Source: Streptomyces sp. NBC_00094
GTDB taxonomy: Bacteria; Actinomycetota; Actinomycetes; Streptomycetales; Streptomycetaceae
Direction of reading: 5' to 3'
DNA length: 64,000 nucleotides
Assembly: GCF_026343125.1 (NCBI RefSeq)
Contig: NZ_JAPEMB010000001.1
Location: 2,046,001-2,110,000 of the forward strand
Part shown: positions 1 through 8,519 of the stretch, piece after piece
How positions within the stretch are numbered: the first letter of the stretch is position 1
How the letters are laid out: the number at the start of each line of letters is the position of its first letter
The notes under the pieces: model-generated
Told to the model about the DNA's origin: nothing
Seen by the model: only the letters and a program-made list of their open reading frames with translations
The model's database searches: none
Made by a program: the position numbers and the translations under genes

Positions 1-175
1 CGGGGCGTACGCCGGCGGACATGTCAGGTGCGGCAGGTCCGGCGGATGCGGCAGGGGCGACGGGTACGGCCGGGGCGACGGCTCCCGCCGGCACGGGCGT
101 GTCCGCGTGCGCGGGTTCACCCGGTCGGGCGAGGGAATCGTCGGTCTCGGCTTCGGCCGTCGGCTGCGGGTCCAC
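1..175 (-). CDS. N-terminus of an unidentified protein, possibly DUF2752 family (partial)
   Basis: An open frame starts at a GTG (173-175) and runs off the left edge. The 58 visible residues begin VDPQPTAEAETDD and are rich in Ala, Pro, Glu and Asp, as in a disordered cytoplasmic tail before a membrane domain. A weak ribosome site (GGGCGAG) lies about nine bases upstream. In Streptomyces the gene after the HGxxPAAW gene is often a DUF2752 membrane protein, so that is my guess. No conserved domain residue is visible, so identity is inferred from gene order only. A hairpin separates it from the upstream gene. Confidence 0.45.
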   Translation of the reverse strand, partial: MDPQPTAEAETDDSLARPGEPAHADTPVPAGAVAPAVPVAPAASAGPAAPDMSAGVRP

Positions 176-199
176 CCGGTGATTCTCGCCCGTGACGCG

Positions 200-236
200 C
201 GAGAGCGCAGCCCGGCACGGCCGGACTGCGCTCTCG
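200..236 (-). terminator. Hairpin terminator after the HGxxPAAW gene
   Basis: CGAGAGCGCAG (200-210) pairs perfectly with CTGCGCTCTCG (226-236), and an inner CCGG/CCGG stem extends the hairpin after one mismatch. It lies 17 bases beyond the stop of the HGxxPAAW gene and before the next start. There is no long T-run, as is usual in streptomycetes. Confidence 0.7.
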
Positions 237-252
237 AGTGCGTCGTGTCGCG

Positions 253-507
253 TCAGGAACGGGCCTGCGCGGTCGCGGTCGCGGTCTCGCGGGCGGCGAT
301 GACGGCCGCCGACTCCTTCGGCATGCCGAGGCCGGCCGCCTTCATCGCGCCGCCGACGATGCCGCCGAGGACGATGACACCCATGCCGGCCCAGAATCCG
401 GCCTGGTTGGCGGCCACCATGAAGACCCCGGCGATGCAGAAGCCGATGAAGGAGATGATGACACCGGTCCAGGCGGCCGGGGTGTGTCCGTGGGCGCTGC
501 CCGCCAT
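253..507 (-). CDS. HGxxPAAW family small membrane protein
   Basis: An 84-residue protein beginning MAGSAHGHTPAAW, which contains the HGxxPAAW signature that names this actinobacterial family. Two hydrophobic stretches follow, about residues 15-35 and 40-62, and are probably two membrane spans with a short loop. The C-terminus is Ala/Thr-rich. An ATG preceded by GAGGAG six bases upstream fixes the start. Function is unknown. The family sits next to trpE and the TIGR02234 membrane protein in streptomycetes, as here, so a link with tryptophan synthesis is suggested only by position. Confidence 0.8.
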   Translation of the reverse strand: MAGSAHGHTPAAWTGVIISFIGFCIAGVFMVAANQAGFWAGMGVIVLGGIVGGAMKAAGLGMPKESAAVIAARETATATAQARS

Positions 508-656
508 GAGTTGCTCCTCGTTGCTGTTGCTCGATGGTGAGGTCTCGCGTGCGCGGACACTCGGTGCCCATTGTCCCGCACGCGGGCGCGCGAGGATGAA
601 TCGGGGGTGCCCGGACGATCACGCGTCGCGGTGGGCCCTCCGGTCGGTCCCCCGGG

Positions 657-1307
657 TCACTCGCCGCGCGTGGGGTCCTCGCCGCGGTCCAGGGCCTTCC
701 AGAGGTCCTCGGGGCGGTCCGGGTCGGTCACCGGGGCCTTTCGCGCGGCGCGCGGGGTTCCGGACCGCTCGTAGCGGCCGCCCATCGCCGGCCAGTTCTT
801 GCCGAAGCGCAGGGCGAAGAGGCCGGCCAGCAGGATGAGGACGGCGCCGGCGGCGGTGACGTAGGGCCAGGCGGTGTGGGTCAGACCGGCCACGGCGGCG
901 GCGGTGTCGCCACTGATCCGGGCGGCCTCCGCGTTCAGGGCGGAGCTGTCGGAGGCGCCGAGGAACGCGGCGAGCGCGGCGCCCGCGCCGCTCAGCGCGA
1001 GGAGCGCGGCGACCAGGGTGCGGCCGGTGCGACGGACCGCGAAGACCGCGAAGAGCGCGGCGAGACCGACGATCGCGAGGGCGGTCGGCACACCGGTGAC
1101 GGCGCCGCCGTCGGCCACGACGGGGACGGTGCCGCCGCCGACGGACGCGGTGCCCTCCGCCCAGATCTGGCCGGCCGAGAGCAGGACGACGGTGGCGCCG
1201 AGGGCGCCGAGGAGGAGGGCCGCGGCCAGGCTGCGGCGGCCGCCGGTGGGGACGGCCACGCGGGCGGCCCGGGGCTGGGGTACGGGTACGGCACTCACGT
1301 ACCCCAC
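657..1307 (-). CDS. TIGR02234 family Trp biosynthesis-associated membrane protein
   Basis: 216 residues with four hydrophobic segments (about 27-50, 73-90, 97-116 and 146-167) and a charged cytoplasmic C-terminus rich in Arg, Asp and Pro. The architecture and the position directly after trpE match the TIGR02234 family, which is found beside trp genes in actinobacteria and has no known biochemical role. The GTG used is 15 bases after the trpE stop, with AGGGG just upstream. A second in-frame GTG at 1298 is an equally plausible start. Probably co-transcribed with hisI and trpE. Confidence 0.8.
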   Translation of the reverse strand: MGYVSAVPVPQPRAARVAVPTGGRRSLAAALLLGALGATVVLLSAGQIWAEGTASVGGGTVPVVADGGAVTGVPTALAIVGLAALFAVFAVRRTGRTLVAALLALSGAGAALAAFLGASDSSALNAEAARISGDTAAAVAGLTHTAWPYVTAAGAVLILLAGLFALRFGKNWPAMGGRYERSGTPRAARKAPVTDPDRPEDLWKALDRGEDPTRGE

Positions 1308-1321
1308 TATCCCCTACGGAC

Positions 1322-2812
1322 TCAGGACCTGTTCATCCGGTTGGCGGTGTGGACGGCTCGGAGGACGGCCGCGGCCTTGTTGCGGCACTCGTTGTCCTCG
1401 GCGACCGGGTCGGAGTCGGCGACGACACCCGCTCCGGCCTGCACGTACGCGGTGCCGTCGCGGAGGAGGGCGGTGCGGATGGCGATGGCCGTGTCGGCGT
1501 CTCCGGCGAAATCGAGATAACCGACACATCCGCCGTACAGGCCGCGCCGGGAGGGTTCGAGCTCCTCGATGATCTGCATCGCGCGGGGCTTGGGAGCGCC
1601 GGAGAGGGTGCCGGCCGGGAAGCAGGCGGTGAGGACGTCGAAGGCGGTCCGGCCCTCGGCGACCCTGCCGGTCACGGTGGAGACGATGTGCATGACGTGC
1701 GAGTAGCGCTCGACGGACATGAAGTCGACGACCTCGACCGAGCCGGGCGCGCAGACCCGGCCGAGGTCGTTGCGGCCGAGGTCGACGAGCATGAGGTGCT
1801 CGGCGCGCTCCTTGGGGTCGGCGAGCAGCTCCTCGGCGAGGTCGTGGTCCTCCTGCGGGGTGGCGCCGCGGTGCCGGGTGCCGGCGATGGGGTGGAGCAG
1901 CGCGTGCCCGTCCTCGACCTTGACGAGGGCCTCGGGGCTGGAGCCGACGACGTCGAAGCCGTTCTCGAAGCGGAAGAGGTACATGTACGGGGACGGGTTG
2001 GTGGCCCGCAGGACCCGGTAGACGTCGAGCGCGGAGGTCGTGCAGGGGGTCTCGAAGCGCTGGGAGGGCACCACCTGGAAGGCCTCGCCGGCCCGGATGC
2101 GCTCCTTCACGTCCTCGACGGCGTCCTGGTAGGCCCGGCCGCCCCAGAGGGCGGAGAACTCGGGGAGCTCGGAGGCGGGGAGGGCGGCGGGAACGGTGGC
2201 GACCGGGCGGGCCAGGTCGGCCTCCATGGCGTCGAGGCGGGCGACGGCGTGCGCGTACGCCTCGTCGACGCCGGTCTCCAGGTCGTTGTGGTTGATCGCG
2301 TTGGCGATCAGCAGGACCGTGCCGTCCCAGTGGTCGAGGACCGCGAGGTCGCTGGTGAGGAGCATGGTCAGCTCGGGGAGCTGCAGGTCGTCGCGGGTGG
2401 AGTCCCCGATCTTCTCCAGGCGGCGGACGATGTCGTAACCGAGGTAACCGACCATGCCGCCGGTGAACGGGGGCATCCCGGGCTCGGGGCTCCGCGGGGT
2501 GTGGAGGGTCTCGACCGTGGCGCGCAGGGCCTGGAGCGGGTCGCCGTCCGTGGGGACGCCGACGGGCGGGGTGCCGAGCCAGTGCGCCTCGCCGTCCCGG
2601 ACCGTCAGGGTGGCGTCGCTGCGGACGCCGATGAAGGAGTAGCGGGACCAGCTGCGGCCGTTCTCCGCGGATTCGAGGAGGTAGGTGCCGGGCCGTTCGG
2701 CGGCGAGCTTGCGGTAGAGCCCGACCGGGGTGTCGCCGTCCGCGAGGAGCCTGCGGCTGACGGGGATGACGCGGCGGTCGGCCGCCAGCTTGCGGAACGT
2801 CTCGAGATCCAT
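1322..2812 (-). CDS. trpE: Anthranilate synthase component I
   Basis: A 496-residue chorismate-utilising enzyme that converts chorismate and glutamine-derived ammonia to anthranilate, the first step of tryptophan synthesis. The N-terminal domain has [18 protein letters not shown], which resembles the tryptophan feedback site (LLES) of TrpE. The C-terminal domain shows the conserved family stretches [31 protein letters not shown] and [14 protein letters not shown]. Length is normal for the family. The ATG lies 11 bases after the hisI stop, so it is probably on the hisI transcript. I see no Trp-rich leader peptide or attenuator before it. Confidence 0.97.
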   Translation of the reverse strand: MDLETFRKLAADRRVIPVSRRLLADGDTPVGLYRKLAAERPGTYLLESAENGRSWSRYSFIGVRSDATLTVRDGEAHWLGTPPVGVPTDGDPLQALRATVETLHTPRSPEPGMPPFTGGMVGYLGYDIVRRLEKIGDSTRDDLQLPELTMLLTSDLAVLDHWDGTVLLIANAINHNDLETGVDEAYAHAVARLDAMEADLARPVATVPAALPASELPEFSALWGGRAYQDAVEDVKERIRAGEAFQVVPSQRFETPCTTSALDVYRVLRATNPSPYMYLFRFENGFDVVGSSPEALVKVEDGHALLHPIAGTRHRGATPQEDHDLAEELLADPKERAEHLMLVDLGRNDLGRVCAPGSVEVVDFMSVERYSHVMHIVSTVTGRVAEGRTAFDVLTACFPAGTLSGAPKPRAMQIIEELEPSRRGLYGGCVGYLDFAGDADTAIAIRTALLRDGTAYVQAGAGVVADSDPVAEDNECRNKAAAVLRAVHTANRMNRS

Positions 2813-2823
2813 GGCGCCAGACC

Positions 2824-3174
2824 TTACTGGGAGAGCGGGAGCACGTCGGCGTCGAAGCAGGTGCGGTCGCCGGTGTGGCAGGCGGCTCCGACCTGGTCGA
2901 CCTTGACGAGGACGGTGTCGGCGTCGCAGTCGAGGGCGACGGACTTGACGTGCTGGACGTGCCCGGAGGTGTCGCCCTTGACCCAGTACTCGCGGCGGCT
3001 GCGGGACCAGTAGGTGCAGCGGCCGGTGGTGAGGGTGCGGTGGAGGGCCTCGTCGTCCATCCAGCCGAGCATCAGCACCTCGCCGGTGTCGTACTGCTGG
3101 GCGATGGCGGGCACGAGCCCGTCGGGGCTGCGCTTGAGGCGGGCGGCGATGGCCGGGTCGAGATTGCTGCTCAT
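2824..3174 (-). CDS. hisI: Phosphoribosyl-AMP cyclohydrolase
   Basis: 116 residues, the length of a monofunctional HisI. It hydrolyses phosphoribosyl-AMP to ProFAR, the third step of histidine synthesis. Metal-ligand motifs are visible: [11 protein letters not shown] with the Asp/Cys cluster, and the later CHTGDRTCF with its His and Cys. The characteristic MLGWMD and [18 protein letters not shown] stretches are present. The ATG at 3172-3174 gives the canonical [15 protein letters not shown] start; longer in-frame extensions would run through the divergent gene's promoter. It is separated from the main his operon by about 2.7 kb and followed closely by trpE. Confidence 0.96.
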   Translation of the reverse strand: MSSNLDPAIAARLKRSPDGLVPAIAQQYDTGEVLMLGWMDDEALHRTLTTGRCTYWSRSRREYWVKGDTSGHVQHVKSVALDCDADTVLVKVDQVGAACHTGDRTCFDADVLPLSQ

Positions 3175-3259
3175 GGCGCCTATTGTGCCGCGCGCGGGGA
3201 CGGCGTCCGGCAGTGCGTCCACTGGGCGGACCGGTGGCCCCGGTCGTACGCTGGCGGGC

Positions 3260-3895
3260 ATGTCGACGCATGCGAAACGTGAACGGCTTCTGCTGGCCGA
3301 TCTGTTGGAGGCGGCGGGCCCGGACGCCCCGACGCTCTGCGAGGGGTGGCGGACCCGGGACCTCGCCGCCCATGTGGTGGTCCGCGAGCGGCGCCCGGAC
3401 GCGGCGGCGGGTTCCCTCGTACCGGCGTTGAAGGAGCGGCAGGACCGGGTGCAGGCGGAGTTCGCCGACAAGCCGTACGAGGAGCTGATCCAGCTCATCC
3501 GTACGGGGCCGCCGAAGTTCTCCCCGTTCACCATCAAGCAGGTGGACGAGGGCGCGAACGTCGTCGAGTTCTACGTCCACGCGGAGGACGTGCGGCGCGC
3601 CCAGCCCGACTGGTCGGCGCGCGAACTCGACCCGGTCTTCGCGGACGCCCTCTGGTCCCGCCTGGAGCGCATGGCCCGCCTCCTCGGCCGGAAGGCCCCG
3701 GTGGGTCTGGTGCTGCGCCGCCCGAACGGCCAGACGGCGGTGGCCCACCGCGGCACCCCGGTCGTGACGGCCTCCGGGGAACCGGGCGAGCTCGTGATGT
3801 ACCTGTACGGGCGCCAGGCGGCCGCGAAGGTGGCTCTGGACGGCGAGCCCGAGGCGATCGAGCGGCTGCGGGAGACGAAGCAGCTGGGGATCTGA
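3260..3895 (+). CDS. TIGR03085 family metal-binding protein (DinB/maleylpyruvate isomerase-like)
   Basis: 211 residues starting [16 protein letters not shown]. The N-terminal four-helix pattern ([18 protein letters not shown]) and the later [11 protein letters not shown] carry the spaced histidines of the mycothiol-dependent DinB/maleylpyruvate-isomerase fold. The C-terminal half ([20 protein letters not shown]) matches the small C-terminal domain of these proteins. The substrate is unknown; the TIGR03085 subfamily is predicted to bind a metal and perhaps act with mycothiol. It is divergent from hisI, with 85 bases between starts, and convergent with the MFS gene (six bases between stops). 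Confidence 0.85.
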   Translation: MSTHAKRERLLLADLLEAAGPDAPTLCEGWRTRDLAAHVVVRERRPDAAAGSLVPALKERQDRVQAEFADKPYEELIQLIRTGPPKFSPFTIKQVDEGANVVEFYVHAEDVRRAQPDWSARELDPVFADALWSRLERMARLLGRKAPVGLVLRRPNGQTAVAHRGTPVVTASGEPGELVMYLYGRQAAAKVALDGEPEAIERLRETKQLGI

Positions 3896-3901
3896 CCCGG
3901 G

Positions 3902-5140
3902 CTACTTCGGCAGCTCGGCACGGCGGAGGGGCTTCACCGAGAGGCCGTACAGACCTCCGAGGGCGCAGACGGCGGCGCTGGCGGTGAAGACCGGTGCGGG
4001 GCCCCACAGCCCGACGGCCGCGCCCGTGAGCGGGAAGCTCAGCGGGGCGACGCCGAGGCTGAAGAAGGTGGACACCGAGGTGACCCTGCCCAGGTAGGCG
4101 GGGTCACACGCGGTCTGGGTGAGCGCTCCGCACAGGGCGCCGCTGAGTCCGGCGAGCAGGCCGACCGAGACGGACACGACGACGGCCACCGGCAGCGCCG
4201 GCACGTACGCGAGGGCGGCGATCGAGGCCGCGCCGAGGGCGATGGTCCAGGAGAGGACGAACCCGGCGCGCGGGACGCGGCCCCGTACGGTCAGGAGCAG
4301 GGACGCGGCCCCCGCTCCCGTACCGAAGCCGGCGAGGATCCAGCCGATGCCGGCGGCGCCCCAGCCGCGCAGGTCGGAGAGGAGCGCGAGGCCGACGTTG
4401 AGCGGACCGACGAAGCCGAGGTCGCTCAGGGCGACGACGATCATCAGCGGGCCGAGGACGCGGTGGCGGCGGATGTAGCGGAGCCCGTCGGTGAGGTCGC
4501 GGAAGGCCGTGGTCTTCTCCCGTGCCGCCTCGTCGGTCGGCAGCGGCGAGAGGCGGAGCGTCAGGAGCAGCGGCAGCGAGAACGCGAAGAGCAGTCCGGC
4601 GGCGCCGAACGCGGCGGCCGATCCGCCGAGGGCGACGGCGAGCCCGCCGAGCGGGGCGCCGACCAGGACCGAGACGCGGTAGGCGAGGCCCCGCATCCCC
4701 TGGACCCTGCCGAGCTGCCCCGCGGCGGCGATCCGTGGCGGCAGGGCGCCGACGGCGGGCATGAACACGGCGTCCACGGCGCCGAAGACGAGCGCGACGG
4801 CGGCCAGGACCCAGAGGCCGGGGGTGGCGAGCGCCAGCGTCGCGGCGACACCGAGGACGACGACGCAGCGGACGGCGTCGGAGGATATGACGACCCGCCA
4901 GGGGCCGAAGCGGTCGGCGACCACTCCCCCGCCGAGCATGAGCAGGGCGCGCATCACGGCGCTGAGGGCGAGGACGGTCCCGGCCTGCGCGGGGGTGCCG
5001 CTCTGTACGGCGGCCCAGGAGAGGGCCAGGTGGTAGACCATGTCGCCGGTGGCGGACGCGGTGTACGCGCCGAGCCAGCGCAGGACGTCGGGGTCGCGGT
5101 AGGCGGGGCGCTCGACGGGGACGAGCACGGTGGCCGTCAT
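3902..5140 (-). CDS. MFS family exporter
   Basis: 412 residues with about twelve hydrophobic segments, typical of the MFS_3-like drug and siderophore exporters. The start MTATVLVPVERPAYRDPDVLRWLGAY is followed by the first span. A cytoplasmic loop near the middle (LSPLPTDEAAREKTTAFRDLTDGLRYIRRHR) fits the family's central loop. The start codon overlaps the regulator's stop as ATGA, so the pair is translationally coupled. The substrate is unknown. Its control by an adjacent ArsR-like repressor suggests inducible efflux. Confidence 0.88.
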   Translation of the reverse strand: MTATVLVPVERPAYRDPDVLRWLGAYTASATGDMVYHLALSWAAVQSGTPAQAGTVLALSAVMRALLMLGGGVVADRFGPWRVVISSDAVRCVVVLGVAATLALATPGLWVLAAVALVFGAVDAVFMPAVGALPPRIAAAGQLGRVQGMRGLAYRVSVLVGAPLGGLAVALGGSAAAFGAAGLLFAFSLPLLLTLRLSPLPTDEAAREKTTAFRDLTDGLRYIRRHRVLGPLMIVVALSDLGFVGPLNVGLALLSDLRGWGAAGIGWILAGFGTGAGAASLLLTVRGRVPRAGFVLSWTIALGAASIAALAYVPALPVAVVVSVSVGLLAGLSGALCGALTQTACDPAYLGRVTSVSTFFSLGVAPLSFPLTGAAVGLWGPAPVFTASAAVCALGGLYGLSVKPLRRAELPK

Positions 5141-5724
5141 GAGTGGTAGGGGAACGCGTGGAGGTGGACGGCGACGTTCTCCCGGCCCTCGGTGTCGCCG
5201 GCCTCTTCGGCGGCGCGGGCCTTCCGGTCGTACTTCTCCAGGACGGCTTCGAGCTCCGCGCCGAGGTCGGTGAGCTCGGCGGCGGTGAGGCGGGGCAGCC
5301 ACTCGGAGCTGATGGAGGCGGAGCGCCAGGCGTCGGACCAGGTCAGGCGCTCGTCGAGGAAGCGCCGGTGGAGTTCGGTGCGCTGCTCGTTGACGGTGCG
5401 GCCGAAGGCGGCGCTCGCGGCGAGCAGCTCGGGGGCGCCCTTGAGGTCCTCCTCCTGGACGCTGATGCCGTACGAGGCGGGCTTCCACCAGCGCTCGCGG
5501 CCGTCCGTCGACTGGCTCTCGGCCTCCTCGATGAGGCCGTGGTCGGCGAGCTTGCGCAGGTGGTAGCTGACGAGCGAGACGGCCTCGTCGACCTGGTCGG
5601 CGAGCTGGGACGCGGTGGCGGTGCGGGCCACGAACAGGGCGCGGTAGAGGCGCATGCGCAGCGGGTGCGAGACGGCCTTGAGCGTGCCGAGGTCGGTGAT
5701 CCGACGGTTCTCCTGCGAGGTCAT
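5137..5724 (-). CDS. ArsR-like winged-helix transcriptional regulator
   Basis: 195 residues. Residues 10-75 form a winged helix-turn-helix: LKAVSHPLRMRLYRALFVARTATASQLADQV then VSLVSYHLRKLADHGLIEEAE, the ArsR/HTH_20 pattern. The C-terminal half is helical and acidic, with LHRRFLDERLTWSDAW resembling the helix-turn-helix-associated effector domain of streptomycete MFS regulators. No metal-binding CxC motif is seen, so metal sensing is unlikely. It is first in an operon with the exporter and probably represses itself through the repeat-rich promoter directly upstream. Confidence 0.87.
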   Translation of the reverse strand: MTSQENRRITDLGTLKAVSHPLRMRLYRALFVARTATASQLADQVDEAVSLVSYHLRKLADHGLIEEAESQSTDGRERWWKPASYGISVQEEDLKGAPELLAASAAFGRTVNEQRTELHRRFLDERLTWSDAWRSASISSEWLPRLTAAELTDLGAELEAVLEKYDRKARAAEEAGDTEGRENVAVHLHAFPYHS

Positions 5725-5732
5725 GACACCGA

Positions 5733-5774
5733 CACTAGATACGAAAGAAAACTTGCACAACAGAAATTGCACAA
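5733..5774 (-). promoter_or_regulatory. Promoter and possible operator of the ArsR-MFS operon
   Basis: An unusually AT-rich stretch in this GC-rich window. It holds two direct copies of TTGCACAA (plus strand 5753-5760 and 5767-5774) with 14-base periodicity. On the coding strand a TATCTA -10-like hexamer lies about 11 bases from the ATG, implying a very short leader. The repeats overlap where RNA polymerase would bind, as expected for a repressor site. Confidence 0.5.
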
Positions 5775-5802
5775 ATAATCCTGTGCTTCCGGGGAAGAAG
5801 AA

Positions 5803-5818
5803 GGCCCCCGAAGGGGCC
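5803..5818 (-). terminator. Terminator of the his operon
   Basis: GGCCCC (5803-5808) pairs with GGGGCC (5813-5818) around a CGAA tetraloop, 15 bases after the hisF stop. On the minus strand it is followed by the pyrimidine-rich CTTCTTCTTCCCC. Confidence 0.75.
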
Positions 5819-5833
5819 CCTCCCGACGGCTGC

Positions 5834-6589
5834 TCAGCGGACCGGGTGGCCCGCCTCCCGCAGCGCGTCCTTGACCTGCGAGATCCGCAGATCGCCGAAG
5901 TGGAAGACCGAGGCGGCGAGCACCGCGTCCGCACCCGCCGCGACGGCCGGCGGGAAGTCGGAGAGCTTGCCGGCGCCGCCGGACGCGATCACCGGGACCG
6001 TGACGTGCTTGCGCACGGCCGCGATCATCTCGGTGTCGTAGCCGTCCTTCGTACCGTCCGCGTCCATCGAGTTGAGCAGGATCTCACCCGCGCCGAGATC
6101 GGCGGCCCGGTGCGCCCACTCGACGGCGTCGATGCCGGTGCCCTGGCGGCCACCGTGCGTCGTCACCTCGAAGGAGCCCGAGGGCGTGCGCCGGGCGTCG
6201 ACCGACAGGACGAGCACCTGGCGGCCGAAGCGCTCCGCGATCTCCTGGATCAGCTCGGGGCGCGCGATGGCGGCGGTGTTGACGCCCACCTTGTCGGCCC
6301 CGGCCCGCAGCAGCTTGTCGACGTCCTGCGCCGAGCGGACCCCGCCGCCCACGGTGAGCGGGATGAAGACCTGCTCGGCGGTGCGGCGCACCACGTCGTA
6401 GGTGGTCTCCCGGTTCCCGGAGGAGGCGGTGATGTCGAGGAAGGTCAGCTCGTCGGCGCCCTCGGCGTCGTACAGCTTGGCCATCTCCACGGGGTCGCCC
6501 GCGTCGCGCAGGTTCTGAAAGTTGACGCCCTTGACGACCCGGCCGTTGTCGACGTCCAGGCAGGGGATCACACGTACGGCGAGGCTCAT
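5834..6589 (-). CDS. hisF: Imidazole glycerol phosphate synthase, cyclase subunit
   Basis: 251 residues, a (beta/alpha)8 barrel. With HisH it turns PRFAR plus ammonia into imidazole glycerol phosphate and AICAR. The catalytic Asp is in [15 protein letters not shown] (about residue 12) and the second in [14 protein letters not shown]. The phosphate-binding loops TVGGGVRS and [11 protein letters not shown] are intact. It is the last gene of the coupled his operon: its ATG overlaps the stop of the RidA-like gene (6586-6589). A hairpin terminator follows directly. Confidence 0.98.
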   Translation of the reverse strand: MSLAVRVIPCLDVDNGRVVKGVNFQNLRDAGDPVEMAKLYDAEGADELTFLDITASSGNRETTYDVVRRTAEQVFIPLTVGGGVRSAQDVDKLLRAGADKVGVNTAAIARPELIQEIAERFGRQVLVLSVDARRTPSGSFEVTTHGGRQGTGIDAVEWAHRAADLGAGEILLNSMDADGTKDGYDTEMIAAVRKHVTVPVIASGGAGKLSDFPPAVAAGADAVLAASVFHFGDLRISQVKDALREAGHPVR

Positions 6590-6984
6590 GCGCCCTCACC
6601 CCGGAAGGCCTCGACCTCGACCTCGACGACCAGGCTCGGGTCGACGAAGCCGGAGACGATGATCATCGATGCGGCGGGGCGGACGGCGTCGAACAGCTCC
6701 TTGTGCGCGCGGCCGACCTCGTCCACGTCCCGGGCGTGCGTGATGTACATCCGGGTCCGTACGACGTGCTCCGCGCCCAGGCCCAGCTGCTTCAGCGCGT
6801 CGAAGGCCACGTTGAAGGAGTTGACCGTCTGCTCGTAGGGGCCTCCCCCGGCGATCTGGCCGCCGACCACCGACGTACAGCCGGAGACCAGGACCAGACC
6901 GTTCGGCAGCTCCACCGCGCGGGAGTAGCCGAACTGCTCCTCCCAGGGAGCGCCGGTCACCACCTTGCGCACCGCGTCCGTCAT
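6586..6984 (-). CDS. RidA/YjgF-family protein lacking the catalytic Arg
   Basis: 132 residues with the RidA trimer fold: [13 protein letters not shown], the [19 protein letters not shown] helix, [10 protein letters not shown] and a final VVEVEVEAF strand. RidA enzymes hydrolyse reactive enamine/imine intermediates released by PLP enzymes, using Arg105. Here the matching segment reads PAASMIIV at residues 103-110, with Ala at the arginine position, so imine deaminase activity is doubtful and it probably belongs to one of the non-catalytic Rid subgroups. It overlaps priA and hisF by ATGA on both sides, so it is made in step with the his enzymes. Confidence 0.85.
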   Translation of the reverse strand: MTDAVRKVVTGAPWEEQFGYSRAVELPNGLVLVSGCTSVVGGQIAGGGPYEQTVNSFNVAFDALKQLGLGAEHVVRTRMYITHARDVDEVGRAHKELFDAVRPAASMIIVSGFVDPSLVVEVEVEAFRGEGA

Positions 6985-7709
6985 GCCGAGGCCACCACTT
7001 CGAGGGCCTCTTCGAGCGTGAAGGCCTCGGCGTAGAGCGCCTTGCCGACGATCGCGCCCTCGACGCCCAGCGGGACGAGGCCGGACAGGGCCCGCAGGTC
7101 GTCCAGGGAGGAGACGCCGCCGGAGGCGACGACGGGCTTGTCGGTGGCCGCGCAGACGTTCTTCAGGAGCTCGAGGTTGGGGCCCTGGAGCGTGCCGTCC
7201 TTGGCGATGTCCGTGACGACGTAGCGGGAGCAGCCCTCGGCGTCGAGGCGGGCCAGGGTCTCGTACAGGTCGCCGCCGTCGCGGGTCCAGCCGCGGCCCC
7301 GGAGGGTCGTGCCGCGCACGTCGAGGCCGACGGCGATCTTGTCGCCGAACTCGGCGATGACCTTGGCGACCCACTCGGGGGTCTCCAGGGCCGCGGTGCC
7401 GAGGTTGACACGGGTGCAGCCGGTGGCGAGCGCCGCCGCGAGCGAGGCGTCGTCGCGGATGCCGCCGGAGAGCTCCACCTTGATGTCCATGGCCTTCGCG
7501 ACCTCGGCGATCAGCTCGCGGTTGTCACCGGTGCCGAAGGCGGCGTCGAGGTCGACCAGGTGCAGCCACTCGGCACCCGAGCGCTGCCAGGCGAGGGCCG
7601 CCTCGAGCGGGGAGCCGTAGGAGGTCTCGCTGCCGGACTCGCCGTGCACGAGACGGACGGCCTGGCCATCACGGACATCGACGGCGGGGAGGAGTTCGAG
7701 CTTGCTCAC
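6981..7709 (-). CDS. priA: Bifunctional HisA/TrpF isomerase
   Basis: 242 residues, a (beta/alpha)8 barrel. In Streptomyces and Mycobacterium PriA isomerises both ProFAR (histidine) and phosphoribosylanthranilate (tryptophan) and replaces a separate TrpF. The two catalytic aspartates are in [18 protein letters not shown] (about residue 11) and [15 protein letters not shown]. Phosphate loops SGGIRD and [10 protein letters not shown] are present. The GTG start (7707-7709) overlaps the hisH stop. Longer in-frame extensions run into hisH and are not credible. The dual role is family knowledge; the sequence alone shows a HisA-type barrel. Confidence 0.95.
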   Translation of the reverse strand: MSKLELLPAVDVRDGQAVRLVHGESGSETSYGSPLEAALAWQRSGAEWLHLVDLDAAFGTGDNRELIAEVAKAMDIKVELSGGIRDDASLAAALATGCTRVNLGTAALETPEWVAKVIAEFGDKIAVGLDVRGTTLRGRGWTRDGGDLYETLARLDAEGCSRYVVTDIAKDGTLQGPNLELLKNVCAATDKPVVASGGVSSLDDLRALSGLVPLGVEGAIVGKALYAEAFTLEEALEVVASA

Positions 7710-8356
7710 AGCGTTCCGATCCAGTTCTTCAGCAGCTGGGCTCCGGCGTCGCCGGACTTCTCGGGGTGAAACTGGGTCGCCCACAGGGCGCCGTTCTCGA
7801 CGGCGGCGACGAACGGCTCGCCGTGGGTGGTCCAGGCGACCTTGGGGGCGCGCATGTTGGGGTTGCCGACCTCCAGGCTCCACTCGCGCACCGCGTAGGA
7901 GTGCACGAAGTAGTACCGGGCGTCGGCGTCGAGGTCCGCGAACTGCGTACTGCCCTCGGGCGCGTCCACCGTGTTCCAGCCCATGTGCGGCACGACGGGG
8001 GCGTTCAACGGCTCGACCGTACCGGGCCACTCGTCGAGGCCCTCGCTCTCCACGCCGTGCTCGATGCCGCGGGCGAAGAGGATCTGCATCCCGACGCAGA
8101 TGCCCATGACGGGGCGGCCGCCGGAGAGCCGGCGGCCGATGATCCACTCGCCGCGGGCCTCCTTGAGGCCCTCCATGCAGGCGGAGAAGGCGCCGACGCC
8201 GGGGACGAGGAGTCCGTCGGCGTTCATCGCCTTCTCGTAGTCGCGGGTGATCTCGACGTCGGCGCCGACCCGGGCGAGCGCACGCTCGGCGGAGCGGACG
8301 TTGCCGAAGCCGTAGTCGAAGACGACGACCTTCTTGGGGCTGCCGGTCACGCTCAT
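7706..8356 (-). CDS. hisH: Imidazole glycerol phosphate synthase, glutamine amidotransferase subunit
   Basis: 216 residues, a class I glutamine amidotransferase that feeds ammonia to HisF. The nucleophilic cysteine is in [10 protein letters not shown], with the His/Glu of the triad in TQFHPEKSG. The oxyanion region [10 protein letters not shown] is intact. The start chosen is the ATG of [16 protein letters not shown], which overlaps the stop of the upstream 54-aa gene as ATGA. An in-frame ATG 13 codons earlier would overlap that gene further and is less likely. Confidence 0.97.
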   Translation of the reverse strand: MSVTGSPKKVVVFDYGFGNVRSAERALARVGADVEITRDYEKAMNADGLLVPGVGAFSACMEGLKEARGEWIIGRRLSGGRPVMGICVGMQILFARGIEHGVESEGLDEWPGTVEPLNAPVVPHMGWNTVDAPEGSTQFADLDADARYYFVHSYAVREWSLEVGNPNMRAPKVAWTTHGEPFVAAVENGALWATQFHPEKSGDAGAQLLKNWIGTL

Positions 8357-8517
8357 GACCACACGTCCAGCCGCAGCACGCCGGCCGAGAGACACATCGC
8401 GGCGCCGATGGCGACGAGCACGATGAGGCCCTTGGGCATCTGCTGCTTCACGAAGGAGTAGATGCCGCCGAGCAGGAAGAGCCCGACGACGATGAGGATG
8501 GTGGAGAGGCCGTTCAC
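8353..8517 (-). CDS. 54-aa membrane protein embedded in the his operon
   Basis: A short gene from GTG (8515-8517) to a TGA that overlaps the hisH ATG. The product begins [26 protein letters not shown] and continues [27 protein letters not shown], giving two hydrophobic spans with a Lys/Gln loop between them. The start codon is two bases beyond the hisB stop, so it is fully inside the operon with coupled translation on both sides. No family function is known to me. Small size and tight coupling suggest a conserved gene rather than a chance frame. Confidence 0.75.
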   Translation of the reverse strand: MNGLSTILIVVGLFLLGGIYSFVKQQMPKGLIVLVAIGAAMCLSAGVLRLDVWS

Positions 8518-8519
8518 GG

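Noticed and set aside
1308..1321. A Trp-rich leader or attenuator near trpE
   Set aside because: The genes before and after trpE are only 11-15 bases away, leaving no room for a leader peptide.
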